A program made the translations under genes and the position numbers. The notes under the pieces were generated by a model that had not been told where the DNA came from, did not search any database, and was given only the letters and a program-made list of their open reading frames with translations. 64,000 nucleotides of DNA from Metalysinibacillus jejuensis. Lineage in GTDB: Bacteria > Bacillota > Bacilli > Bacillales_A > Planococcaceae. The stretch is from NCBI RefSeq assembly GCF_003057615.1, contig NZ_QAFW01000002.1, positions 60,840-124,839 of the forward strand, written 5' to 3'. Below, piece after piece: positions 51,346 through 61,564 of the stretch. Position 1 is the stretch's first letter, and each line of letters opens with the position of its first letter.

Positions 51346-51785
51346 ATGAAACTGCATGAGTTAAAACCATCAGAAGGATCACGCAAAGTACGCAACCGCG
51401 TAGGTCGTGGTATCGGTTCTGGTAACGGTAAAACAGCAGGTAAAGGTCATAAAGGTCAAAACGCTCGTTCAGGTGGCGGCGTACGCCCAGGCTTTGAAGG
51501 CGGTCAGAACCCGTTATACCGTCGTTTACCAAAACGTGGCTTTACGAACATTAACCGTAAAGAATACGCTATTGTAAACCTTGACACTTTAAATCGTTTC
51601 GAAGACGGTGCAGAGGTAACACCTGCAGCGCTTGTAGAAACAGGTATTGTGAGTAAAGAATTAGCTGGAATTAAAGTTTTAGGAAACGGAACTTTAACGA
51701 AAAAGCTAACAGTAAAAGCTCACAAATTCTCAGCTTCTGCTAAAGAAGCAATCGAGAATGCTGGCGGACAAACTGAGGTGATTTA

Positions 51786-51786
<1 letters not shown>
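51346..51786 (+). CDS. rplO: 50S ribosomal protein L15
   Basis: L15 is a late-assembly protein with a long Gly/Arg-rich extension. The 146 residues read [54 protein letters not shown] and end with a folded C-terminal domain. I chose ATG 51346 after AAGGAGGTG; the upstream frame codons lie in the ribosome site. It overlaps secY by one base. Confidence 0.96.
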
Positions 51787-53803
<2,017 letters not shown>

Positions 53804-53824
53804 TACCCGGCTCCGGGCGCAGAA

Positions 53825-53976
53825 TACTGCTTCCGTGGGAGCATGCGGGAGCAACAACGAAACATAATTTTTTGAGAGTTGCAAAAGCATATTGTGCCCG
53901 GTATATGTACAATAGCTAATTTATTAGTGAAAACTACATGAAATGGGTTCGTGGAAGCATCTGTATTGCTCGGATT
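53825..53976 (+). pseudogene. map: Decayed methionine aminopeptidase gene (map remnant)
   Basis: The 324-base gap between adk and infA is where map normally lies. ATG 53843 opens MREQQRNIIF, a TGA, then ELQKHIVPGI (53876-53905), matching the family's MREAGRIVA...ELKKHIxPGI with correct spacing except about two codons. In a different frame YMKWVRGSIC (53935-53964) matches the YNGFRGSIC segment, with about 45 bases missing between. The catalytic Asp and His residues further on are absent entirely. The N-terminal region, an internal stop, a frameshift and loss of the C-terminal three quarters show a dead gene. Alignment by eye. Confidence 0.8.
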
Positions 53977-54127
53977 GTGTGAAGCGAAAACCAAACGAGG
54001 CGTCTTTCAAACATCTCTCATGCAATCCAAACATATATGTTGAAACGAGTTGCTTCGAGTAAGAAGAGTGCGTTACTAACGTAATGTATGAGACCTGAAT
54101 ACGCATATAGAAGGGAGACAGAGTAAG
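53977..54127 (+). other. Non-coding tail between the map remnant and infA
   Basis: No ORF longer than about 60 codons with a ribosome site is present. The KOW-domain gene (ybzG) that usually follows map is absent. The last 20 bases hold AGAAGGGAGAC, the infA ribosome site. Confidence 0.6.
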
Positions 54128-54346
54128 ATGGCGAAAGATGATGTAATTGAAGTCGAAGGTACAGTTGTTGAGACTTTGCCAAACGCGATGTTTAAGGTAG
54201 AATTAGAGAACGGTCATATCGTGCTAGCACACGTATCTGGTAAGATTCGTATGCACTTTATCCGTATTTTACCTGGAGATAAGGTTACTATCGAGTTATC
54301 TCCATATGATTTAACTCGCGGTCGTATCACATACCGTTTTAAATAA
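54128..54346 (+). CDS. infA: Translation initiation factor IF-1
   Basis: IF-1 occupies the 30S A site during initiation. The 72 residues are the S1-like OB fold [75 protein letters not shown] sequence, ending in Lys. AGAAGGGAGAC precedes the ATG. It heads the alpha-operon part, after the decayed map site. Confidence 0.97.
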   Translation: MAKDDVIEVEGTVVETLPNAMFKVELENGHIVLAHVSGKIRMHFIRILPGDKVTIELSPYDLTRGRITYRFK

Positions 54347-54383
54347 TCTTTTGCGCTCCGGACTATTAAGGAGGTTAGGTTAG

Positions 54384-54497
<114 letters not shown>

Positions 54498-54520
54498 TCC
54501 TAAAGGAGGTGCTGTAACTC

Positions 54521-54886
54521 ATGGCACGTATTGCTGGTGTTGATATCCCTCGCGACAAACGCGTGGTAATTTCATTAACTTATATTTACGGTGTTGGTAA
54601 AACAACAGCTCAAAAAGTTCTAGCTGCAGCTGGAGTTTCAGAAGAAGCTCGCGTACGCGACTTAACTGAAGATGAGCTTAACAAAATCCGTGAACAACTG
54701 GATTCATACAAATTAGAAGGTGACTTACGTCGTGAAACTTCACTAAACATTAAACGTTTAATGGAGATTGGTTCATTACGTGGTATCCGTCATCGTCGTG
54801 GTTTACCAGTTCGTGGTCAGAATACGAAGAACAACGCTCGTACGCGTAAAGGTCCTCGTAAAACTGTAGCGAACAAGAAAAAATAA
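54521..54886 (+). CDS. rpsM: 30S ribosomal protein S13
   Basis: S13 in the 30S head contacts 23S rRNA and P-site tRNA. The 121 residues include [38 protein letters not shown] and the basic tail [40 protein letters not shown] precedes the ATG. Confidence 0.97.
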   Translation: MARIAGVDIPRDKRVVISLTYIYGVGKTTAQKVLAAAGVSEEARVRDLTEDELNKIREQLDSYKLEGDLRRETSLNIKRLMEIGSLRGIRHRRGLPVRGQNTKNNARTRKGPRKTVANKKK

Positions 54887-54911
54887 TCGGTAAAGGAGGT
54901 TCCTACTTAAC

Positions 54912-55301
54912 ATGGCTCGTAAACAACAATCTCGTAAACGTCGTGTGAAAAAGAATATCGAATCAGGTATCGCTCACATCCGTTCTACATTTAACAATAC
55001 AATCGTAACGATTACTGATATGCAAGGTAACGCGGTGTCTTGGTCAAGTGCAGGTGCTCTTGGATTCCGAGGATCACGTAAATCTACACCATTCGCTTCA
55101 CAGATGGCTGCAGAAACTGCTGCAAAAACATCTATGGAACATGGTATGAAATCACTTGAAGTAACTGTTAAAGGACCTGGTGCTGGTCGTGAAGCTGCAA
55201 TTCGTGCACTTCAAGCTGCTGGTCTAGAAGTAACAGCTATTAAAGATGTTACGCCAGTTCCTCATAATGGTTGCCGTCCGCCAAAACGTCGTCGTGTGTA
55301 A
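54912..55301 (+). CDS. rpsK: 30S ribosomal protein S11
   Basis: S11 contacts mRNA near the E site. The 129 residues carry [43 protein letters not shown] and the C-terminal [28 protein letters not shown] precedes the ATG. Confidence 0.97.
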   Translation: MARKQQSRKRRVKKNIESGIAHIRSTFNNTIVTITDMQGNAVSWSSAGALGFRGSRKSTPFASQMAAETAAKTSMEHGMKSLEVTVKGPGAGREAAIRALQAAGLEVTAIKDVTPVPHNGCRPPKRRRV

Positions 55302-55421
55302 TGGGTGCTAACTCAACTTGTTGAGTGACACCATCTGATGTACATTCGTCTTGTGCAAAATTAATGTAATTAATTGATGGATAAACCTATTCATTCGATG
55401 TTTTGAAGGAGGGTAAATTGA

Positions 55422-56366
55422 ATGATCGAAATTGAAAAACCAGAGTTTGAACCAAAGGAGATCAGCGAAGATGCCAAGTTTGGCAAGTTTGTTGTAGAAC
55501 CGTTAGAGCGTGGCTTCGGTAATACTTTGGGTAATTCTTTACGTCGTATCCTTCTGTCTTCGTTACCAGGAGCTGCTGTAACATCAGTGCAAATTGATGG
55601 TGTATTACATGAATTCTCAACAATCGAAGGCGTGGTAGAAGACGTTGCTTCAATTATTTTGAATGTAAAAAAGCTTGCTCTAAAAATTTACTCTGATGAA
55701 GAGAAAGTTATCGAAATAGATGTGAAGGGCGATGGTCAAGTAACAGCTGCTGACATTACACATGACAGTGACGTTGAAATCTTGAACCCAGATTTATATA
55801 TCGCAACACTCGCTAAAAATGGTCACTTACGCATGCGTATGTATGCAAAACGTGGTCGTGGTTATACTCCTGCTGATCAAAACAAGCGCGAGGATCTTCC
55901 AATCGGCGTGATCCCGATCGACTCTATTTACACTCCAGTATCTCGTGTTAACTTCCAAGTGGAAAACACACGTGTTGGTCAGTCTTCTGACTACGATAAA
56001 CTATCGCTTGATGTGTGGACAGATGGTAGCATCAGTCCAAGAGAGGCGATTTCGCTAGGAGCGAAAATTTTAACTGAGCATCTTAACATCTTTGTTGATA
56101 TGACTCACGAGGCACAAACAGCCGAAATCATGGTTGAAAAAGAAGAGAACCTTAAAGAGAAAAATCTTGAAATGACAATCGAAGAACTTGATTTGTCGGT
56201 TCGTTCTTACAACTGCTTAAAACGTGCAGGTATTAATACTGTACAAGAGCTTTCAAGCAAGTCTGAAGATGACATGATGAAGGTTCGAAATCTTGGCCGC
56301 AAGTCATTAGAAGAAGTAAAAGCGAAGTTAGATGAGCTTGGTTTAGGGTTACGCAAAGAAGACTAA
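55422..56366 (+). CDS. rpoA: DNA-directed RNA polymerase alpha subunit
   Basis: Alpha nucleates RNA polymerase assembly. The 314 residues have the N-terminal dimerization domain ([29 protein letters not shown] near 31-59) and the C-terminal DNA/activator-binding domain with [55 protein letters not shown] precedes the ATG. A 120-base gap holding a small hairpin (ACTCAAC/GTTGAGT, 55311-55326) separates it from rpsK. Confidence 0.97.
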   Translation: MIEIEKPEFEPKEISEDAKFGKFVVEPLERGFGNTLGNSLRRILLSSLPGAAVTSVQIDGVLHEFSTIEGVVEDVASIILNVKKLALKIYSDEEKVIEIDVKGDGQVTAADITHDSDVEILNPDLYIATLAKNGHLRMRMYAKRGRGYTPADQNKREDLPIGVIPIDSIYTPVSRVNFQVENTRVGQSSDYDKLSLDVWTDGSISPREAISLGAKILTEHLNIFVDMTHEAQTAEIMVEKEENLKEKNLEMTIEELDLSVRSYNCLKRAGINTVQELSSKSEDDMMKVRNLGRKSLEEVKAKLDELGLGLRKED

Positions 56367-56416
56367 GCGATTTTTAATACAGCTAGATCAGATATAAATG
56401 AAGGAGGGAAACATCC

Positions 56417-56797
56417 ATGGGTTACAGAAAACTTGGTCGTACAAGTTCTCAACGTAAAGCGATGTTACGTGACTTAGCTACAGACTTAATCATCAATGAA
56501 CGCATCGAAACTACTGAAGCTCGCGCTAAAGAGTTACGTTCAGTTGTTGAAAAAATGATTACTTTAGGTAAGCGCGGAGATTTACATGCTCGTCGTCAGG
56601 CAGCAGCATTTATCCGTCGTGAAACTGTGACAACTACTGATGAAGAGGGCAACGAGTCTACTACTTTTGCACTTCAAAAGTTATTTGACGATGTAGCACC
56701 ACGCTACACAGACCGTCAAGGTGGTTACACACGTATTCTTAAAGTTGGTCCACGCCGTGGTGACGGTGCGCCTGTAGTTGTGATTGAACTAGTTTAA
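56417..56797 (+). CDS. rplQ: 50S ribosomal protein L17
   Basis: L17 lies near the exit tunnel. The 126 residues read [53 protein letters not shown] and end [15 protein letters not shown]. The central segment [19 protein letters not shown] is a Bacilli-type insertion. AAGGAGGGAAAC precedes the ATG. It ends the alpha operon. Confidence 0.96.
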   Translation: MGYRKLGRTSSQRKAMLRDLATDLIINERIETTEARAKELRSVVEKMITLGKRGDLHARRQAAAFIRRETVTTTDEEGNESTTFALQKLFDDVAPRYTDRQGGYTRILKVGPRRGDGAPVVVIELV

Positions 56798-56819
56798 TCC
56801 TTCGAACATGCGAATTTGT

Positions 56820-56861
56820 AGGATGGTCCGGTTCACCGGTTGAACGGTCATCCTCTTTTTT
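56820..56861 (+). terminator. Intrinsic terminator of the alpha operon
   Basis: AGGATGGTCCGGTTCA pairs with TGAACGGTCATCCT around ACCGGT, with one bulge, followed by CTTTTTT. Confidence 0.88.
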
Positions 56862-57161
56862 ATAAATGCTTCATACGACAAATAAATAAGCTGAGCGTTA
56901 TGATGAGCGAGCCTTAGGGCGGCGTCTCGTCTAGCTCTCCGCACCTCATTCTCGTGCACTAAGGCTTGAGCACCTTAGTGCACATGTAAAATGTAATGAT
57001 AAAGCGCATTTCTTGAATGAGGTGCGCGCTTTTTTATTATAACGACCATTACAGAGCGCCAAATAAGGTGCTTTTTTATTTACCCAAAAATCACTATACA
57101 CGTAGTAGGGGGAAAACGCGTATAATGGACAATACATAAGTTAAGCAAAGGGGAATAAAAG
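56862..57161 (+). other. Intergenic region with a dense array of inverted repeats upstream of ecfA1
   Basis: The 300-base gap holds a perfect 11-pair inverted repeat GTGCACTAAGG/CCTTAGTGCAC (56954-56983), then two terminator-like hairpins: AAGCGC/GCGCTT (57002-57036) and AGCGCC/GGTGCT (57055-57077), each followed by a T-run. A segment GAGCCTTAG at 56909 could alternatively pair with CTAAGGCTT of the inverted repeat. TATAAT at 57121-57126 is a candidate -10 for ecfA1, without a clear -35. Confidence 0.65.
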
Positions 57162-58007
57162 ATGACAGAAATTTTAGCGTTAAATCATGTAACATTCGCT
57201 TATCCTTCTGAAGATCCTACACCTAGAAATGCAGTAGAAGATGTGTCTTTCTCTGTGAATGAAGGGGAGTGGATTGCCATTGTAGGACATAATGGTTCGG
57301 GTAAGTCGACGATTGCCAAGTTAATGAACGGGTTGTTGTACCCTCAGCAAGGTGATGTTCGTTTTATGCGTGACGTCTTGTCAGATGAAAATTTATGGGA
57401 TGTGCGTTCGCAAATGGGCATGGTATTTCAAAATCCAGATAACCAATTTGTAGGTGCTACGGTGCAAGATGATGTAGCTTTTGCATTAGAAAATAACGGC
57501 ATACCTTATGAAGTAATGGTAGAACGTGTGCATGAAGCATTAGCTCAAGTGAAAATGGAAGACTTTTTAGATCACGAGCCTCATCATTTATCAGGGGGGC
57601 AAAAGCAACGTGTAGCGATTGCAGGAGCATTAGCACTACGACCTAAATTGTTAATATTAGATGAAGCTACTTCGATGTTAGATCCACAAGGTCGCATGGA
57701 AGTATTACAAACCGTACAACAACTACGGGCAGAAACAGGGCTCACAGTAATTTCAATTACCCATGACCTAGAGGAAGCGATTTTAGCTGACCGCTTATTG
57801 TTTATGAATGGCGGTAAAAAATTTGCCACGGGTACGCCTAACGAAATTTTTGCGCTAGGTGATGAGTTAATTGAGCTAGGGCTTGACCTACCATTTGCTA
57901 TGAAACTCTCTCGCTTACTTAAAGCTGAAGGCGTTGCGTTAAATGGTCAAAATATGACAGAAGAAGAGTTGGTGAATGATTTATGGACATCGAACTTCAA
58001 CGCGTAG
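57162..58007 (+). CDS. ecfA1: ECF transporter ATPase EcfA1
   Basis: EcfA1 and EcfA2 power energy-coupling-factor vitamin or metal import. The 281-residue ATPase has Walker A GHNGSGKST near 43, Q-loop QNPDNQ, signature LSGGQKQRVAIAGAL and Walker B LLILDEATSMLDP. AAAGGGGAA precedes the ATG. It overlaps ecfA2 by 25 bases. The substrate-specific S components lie elsewhere, so the set supplies several transporters. Confidence 0.95.
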   Translation: MTEILALNHVTFAYPSEDPTPRNAVEDVSFSVNEGEWIAIVGHNGSGKSTIAKLMNGLLYPQQGDVRFMRDVLSDENLWDVRSQMGMVFQNPDNQFVGATVQDDVAFALENNGIPYEVMVERVHEALAQVKMEDFLDHEPHHLSGGQKQRVAIAGALALRPKLLILDEATSMLDPQGRMEVLQTVQQLRAETGLTVISITHDLEEAILADRLLFMNGGKKFATGTPNEIFALGDELIELGLDLPFAMKLSRLLKAEGVALNGQNMTEEELVNDLWTSNFNA

Positions 58008-58852
58008 GGTTCTCGTATGCTGCAGGCACACCCTTTGAAAAACGTGCGCTCTATGAAGTAGATTTTAAAATTGATAGCGGTACATACCAAGCGATTATTG
58101 GTCATACAGGCTCAGGTAAATCTACGGTATTGCAACACTTCAATGGTTTACTAAAGCCAACGGAAGGCCAAGTTGATATCGGTGATTATCGTATTACTGC
58201 TGGGAAGAAAGCTAAAAATTTAAAAGAAGTACGTCAATATGTAGGTATTGTTTTTCAGTTTCCAGAACATCAATTATTTGAAGAGACCGTGTTAAAAGAT
58301 ATTATGTTTGGCCCTTTAAATTTTGGTGTAAGTAAAGAAGATGCTGAAGCGCGAGCACGTGAACTGATTACGCTTGTGGGGCTCCCAACAGAAGTGCTAG
58401 AAAAATCACCGTTTGATTTATCGGGTGGGCAAATGCGTCGGGTTGCTATAGCAGGTGTATTAGCAATGAAGCCAGATGTTATCGTCCTAGATGAACCTAC
58501 AGCTGGCCTTGATCCTAGAGGGCAAAAAGAAATTATGGATATGTTTTACACATTGCATAAAGAAGAAGGATTAACGACAATACTCGTTACTCATAGTATG
58601 GAGGATGCTGCACGTTATGCAGATGATATTATTATTATGCATGACGGCAAAAATGTACTGCGTGGTACGCCGCGAGATATTTTTGCAGATGCTGCTACTT
58701 TGAGAGGTTACCGTTTAGAGCCACCGCGTATTGTACGTTTTCAAGAAAAAGTGGAAAAGCTATTAGGCCACCCACTTGATACGGTCTGTTTAACAGAAGA
58801 AGAACTCGCAAAGTCAGTGGCAAAACATTTACCTAAGGAGCGTGGAAAGTAA
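57983..58852 (+). CDS. ecfA2: ECF transporter ATPase EcfA2
   Basis: This is the partner ATPase, 289 residues: Walker A GHTGSGKST near 39, Q-loop QFPEHQLFEETV, signature DLSGGQMRRVAIAGVLAMKP and Walker B VIVLDEPTAGLDPRG, followed by LVTHSM. ATG 57983 lies within the end of ecfA1, so translation is probably coupled. The C-terminal extension (about 230-289) is typical of EcfA2. Confidence 0.95.
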   Translation: MDIELQRVGFSYAAGTPFEKRALYEVDFKIDSGTYQAIIGHTGSGKSTVLQHFNGLLKPTEGQVDIGDYRITAGKKAKNLKEVRQYVGIVFQFPEHQLFEETVLKDIMFGPLNFGVSKEDAEARARELITLVGLPTEVLEKSPFDLSGGQMRRVAIAGVLAMKPDVIVLDEPTAGLDPRGQKEIMDMFYTLHKEEGLTTILVTHSMEDAARYADDIIIMHDGKNVLRGTPRDIFADAATLRGYRLEPPRIVRFQEKVEKLLGHPLDTVCLTEEELAKSVAKHLPKERGK

Positions 58853-59646
58853 TGGATAAAATTATTTTTGGACGCTTCTTACCAGGAAATACGTACGTGC
58901 ATAAGATGGATCCAAGAGCAAAACTCTTATTTGTGTTTGGGTTTATTGTCGTTGTATTTTTAGCAAATAATACGATAACATATAGCATATTAATAGGCAT
59001 TACGTTATTTGTTATGCTTTTAGCACGCATTAAACCGAGTTTTTTAATTAATGGTTTAAAGCCTGTCGTATTTTTATTAATATTTACCTTTTTACTCCAT
59101 CTATTTTTCACGCGTGAAGGAGATTTGCTATGGGAATGGGGTATTTTGAAAATTTACGAAGGTGGTTTACGTCAAGGTATTTACATCGCGATTCGTTTTG
59201 CAGTTCTTGTTATTATGACTTCATTCTTAACACTAACGACATCGCCAATCGCTATTACAGATGCAATCGAAATTCTATTAAATCCGCTTAAGAAAATAAA
59301 AGTGCCTGTTCATGAGCTAGCGCTGATGATGTCGATTTCACTGCGCTTTATTCCTACATTAATGGATGAGACAGATAAAATTATGAAGGCACAGATGGCA
59401 CGAGGCTCTGATTTATCAACAGGACCGATAAAAGATCGTATTAAGGCGGTGGTACCACTGCTTGTGCCGTTGTTTGTTAGCGCTTTTAAGCGAGCAGAAG
59501 ATTTAGCAACAGCGATGGAAGTCAGAGGTTATAAAGGTGGCGAAGGTCGCACACGCTATCGTCAATTAGCATGGCATAGCAGAGACACGCTAGCATTAGT
59601 GGTGTTATTCGCATTAGCTGGCGTTTTATTTTATTACAGAGGGTAG
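58852..59646 (+). CDS. ecfT: ECF transporter membrane component EcfT
   Basis: EcfT joins the ATPases to interchangeable substrate-binding S components. The 264-residue protein has about five membrane helices and the two A-R-G coupling motifs, MARGSDL near 180 and MEVRGYKG near 222, that contact EcfA. The start overlaps the ecfA2 stop (TAATG). The three genes form the usual energizing module. Confidence 0.94.
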   Translation: MDKIIFGRFLPGNTYVHKMDPRAKLLFVFGFIVVVFLANNTITYSILIGITLFVMLLARIKPSFLINGLKPVVFLLIFTFLLHLFFTREGDLLWEWGILKIYEGGLRQGIYIAIRFAVLVIMTSFLTLTTSPIAITDAIEILLNPLKKIKVPVHELALMMSISLRFIPTLMDETDKIMKAQMARGSDLSTGPIKDRIKAVVPLLVPLFVSAFKRAEDLATAMEVRGYKGGEGRTRYRQLAWHSRDTLALVVLFALAGVLFYYRG

Positions 59647-59652
59647 GTAACT

Positions 59653-60387
59653 ATGCGAATTAAAGCAATAATTGCATATGATGGAACAGACTTTGTAGGT
59701 TATCAAGTACAGCCGAATGGACGCACAGTACAGCAAGAAATCGAAAAGGCTTTACAAAAAATGCACAAAGGGCCAATTAAAGTAGTAGCGAGTGGGCGTA
59801 CGGATGCGCGTGTCCATGCAACAGGACAAGTTATACATTTTGATACGTCACTTACATTAACACCAAGCGCCTGGCAAAAAGCACTCAATGTAAATTTACC
59901 GAGTGACATTCGTGTAATGGAAGTAAATGAGGTCGCTCCTAACTTTCATGCACGCTTTGATGCAGTCGGTAAACGTTACCGCTATATCTGGTCTCTTGAG
60001 GAAGTACAATTACCATTTCGTCGTAATTACGCTGTATTTATGAAAGGTGTACAACCTAATATTGAAGCGATGCAACGTGCGGCTACATTAATTGTAGGTG
60101 AATATGATTTTTCAGCATTTTGTGCAGCAAATACGAGTGTCATAGACAAAGTGCGTACGGTGCATAGCTTAACCTTTGAAAAACATAGCAATGAATTGCA
60201 TATGGTAATAGAAGGCAATGGCTTTTTATACAATATGGTGCGCATTATAGCCGGCACATTATGGGAAGTGGGGATTGCTAAGCGCAGTGAGCAAAGTGTG
60301 AAGGAAGCAATCGAAAGTTGCCAACGAGAAAAAGCGGGTAAAACCGCGCCAGCTCAAGGTTTATACCTTGAAAAAGTATGGTATTAG
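59653..60387 (+). CDS. truA: tRNA pseudouridine38-40 synthase TruA
   Basis: TruA converts uridines 38, 39 and 40 of the tRNA anticodon arm to pseudouridine. The 244-residue protein starts MRIKAIIAYDGTDFVGYQVQPNGRTVQ and has the catalytic Asp in ASGRTDARVHATGQV near 47-61, and GNGFLYNMVRIIAGTLWEVG near 200. GGGTAGGTAA precedes the ATG, 7 bases after ecfT. Confidence 0.96.
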   Translation: MRIKAIIAYDGTDFVGYQVQPNGRTVQQEIEKALQKMHKGPIKVVASGRTDARVHATGQVIHFDTSLTLTPSAWQKALNVNLPSDIRVMEVNEVAPNFHARFDAVGKRYRYIWSLEEVQLPFRRNYAVFMKGVQPNIEAMQRAATLIVGEYDFSAFCAANTSVIDKVRTVHSLTFEKHSNELHMVIEGNGFLYNMVRIIAGTLWEVGIAKRSEQSVKEAIESCQREKAGKTAPAQGLYLEKVWY

Positions 60388-60425
60388 AGGGCTAGCAACT
60401 TGACCACGTGTTTTCTGAAAAAAAC

Positions 60426-60454
60426 TTGACCTAACTGTTTTTTTATAGTATGAT
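60426..60454 (+). promoter_or_regulatory. rplM promoter
   Basis: TTGACC, 17 bases, TATGAT. It starts about 38 bases past the truA stop and gives rplM-rpsI an independent leader of about 100 bases. Confidence 0.75.
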
Positions 60455-60459
60455 GACTA

Positions 60460-60556
60460 ATGGTATTTTCATTACCACCACAAAATAAGCCCCGAAAACT
60501 TATTAATTGTAGACTAATGAAAAATAACGGTATTTTTAATCGATTAGGAGGATATA
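60460..60556 (+). promoter_or_regulatory. Candidate L13 leader
   Basis: The rplM 5' UTR includes TAATGGTATTTTCATTACCACC and AAAATAAGCCCCGAAAAC, consistent with the Firmicutes L13 leader that lies before rplM-rpsI. TAATGGTA...can pair with TACCATTA-like sequence (GGTATTTTCATTACC is a local hairpin). Assigned mainly from its position. Confidence 0.5.
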
Positions 60557-60559
60557 TAC

Positions 60560-60997
60560 ATGCGTACAACATTCATGGCTAAAGGTCACGAAGTAGAACG
60601 TAAGTGGTTATTAGTTGACGCAGAAGGCCAAACGCTTGGACGTTTAGCTTCTGAAGTAGCTGCTATCTTACGTGGTAAACATAAACCAACATTCACACCA
60701 AACGTTGACACAGGTGATCACGTTATCATCATCAACGCTGACAAAATTCATTTAACAGGTAACAAATTACAGGACAAAATTTACTACCGTCACACACTTT
60801 ACACAGGCGGTCTTAAACAACGTACTGCAGGCGAAATGAAAGAGAAATACCCTACACAAATGCTAGAATTAGCAATTAAAGGTATGCTTCCAAAGAACTC
60901 TTTAGGTCGCAAAATGTTCGGTAAACTTAACGTTTACGCAGGCGCGGAACACCCACACGCTGCACAACAACCAGAAGCTTACGAGCTTCGCGGATAA
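60560..60997 (+). CDS. rplM: 50S ribosomal protein L13
   Basis: L13 is an early 50S assembly protein. The 145 residues begin [50 protein letters not shown] and include [42 protein letters not shown] precedes the ATG. It is followed 26 bases later by rpsI. Confidence 0.97.
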   Translation: MRTTFMAKGHEVERKWLLVDAEGQTLGRLASEVAAILRGKHKPTFTPNVDTGDHVIIINADKIHLTGNKLQDKIYYRHTLYTGGLKQRTAGEMKEKYPTQMLELAIKGMLPKNSLGRKMFGKLNVYAGAEHPHAAQQPEAYELRG

Positions 60998-61022
60998 TAG
61001 AAATTAAGAGGAGGATATTACT

Positions 61023-61415
61023 TTGGCACAAGTTCAATACATCGGCACAGGTCGCCGTAAAACTTCTGTAGCTCGCGTACGTTTAGTACCAGGTACAGGT
61101 AACATTGTTATTAACAAACGTGACGTAGAAGAGTACGTACCATTCGAATCTTTACGTAACGTAATCAAACAACCATTAGTTGCTACTGAAACAGTAGGCA
61201 GCTACGACATCCACGTTAACGTTGATGGCGGTGGTTTCACTGGTCAAGCTGGCGCAATCCGCCACGGTATCGCTCGTGCGTTACTACAAGTTGATCCAGA
61301 TTTCCGTCCAGCACTTAAATCTGCTGGTTTATTAACTCGTGACGCTCGTATGAAAGAACGTAAAAAACCAGGTCTTCGCGGCGCACGTCGTTCTCCACAG
61401 TTCTCAAAACGTTAA
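61023..61415 (+). CDS. rpsI: 30S ribosomal protein S9
   Basis: S9 contacts the P-site tRNA anticodon loop through its basic C-terminal tail. The 130 residues read [39 protein letters not shown] and end [17 protein letters not shown]. The start is TTG 61023 after GAGGAGGATAT. A terminator lies 20 bases past the stop. Confidence 0.97.
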   Translation: MAQVQYIGTGRRKTSVARVRLVPGTGNIVINKRDVEEYVPFESLRNVIKQPLVATETVGSYDIHVNVDGGGFTGQAGAIRHGIARALLQVDPDFRPALKSAGLLTRDARMKERKKPGLRGARRSPQFSKR

Positions 61416-61434
61416 TTTTACGATTATACGTTCA

Positions 61435-61470
61435 AAGCCATGTTCGCTATTTGCGAGCATGGCTTTTTTT
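61435..61470 (+). terminator. Intrinsic terminator of rplM-rpsI
   Basis: AAGCCATGTTCGC pairs with GCGAGCATGGCTT with one mismatch (loop TATTT), followed by seven T. Confidence 0.9.
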
Positions 61471-61518
61471 GTTGTATGTTGTGCTGAAACATCTGTGACG
61501 TTTATTGAAATTGATTAT

Positions 61519-61564
61519 GTTATAATTGGAGAAAATGAGGTTAGGGAGTGTCATGGCTTTATGA
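61519..61564 (+). promoter_or_regulatory. mrp leader: extended -10 promoter and three-codon minicistron
   Basis: TGTTATAAT at 61518-61526 is an extended -10 (TGnTATAAT). At 61553 ATG GCT TTA TGA forms a three-codon ORF that is preceded by AGGGAG with four-base spacing; its TGA overlaps the mrp ATG at 61561 as ATGA. The mrp ATG itself is 12 bases from that AGGGAG, so translation may depend on reinitiation. Confidence 0.45.

Noticed and set aside
53924..54106. Short minus-strand open frames in the adk-infA gap
   Set aside because: No ribosome site and no similarity to any protein I know; the plus strand carries the map remnant there.
54050..54127. Possible remnant of the KOW-domain gene (VTN and KGDR-like residues in scattered frames)
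   Set aside because: The matches are too short and change frame every few codons; this is no better than chance by eye.
61459..61560. An N-terminal extension of the Mrp/SalA frame
   Set aside because: These codons lie in the terminator and promoter region and have no ribosome site; homologues start at the residue encoded by ATG 61561.
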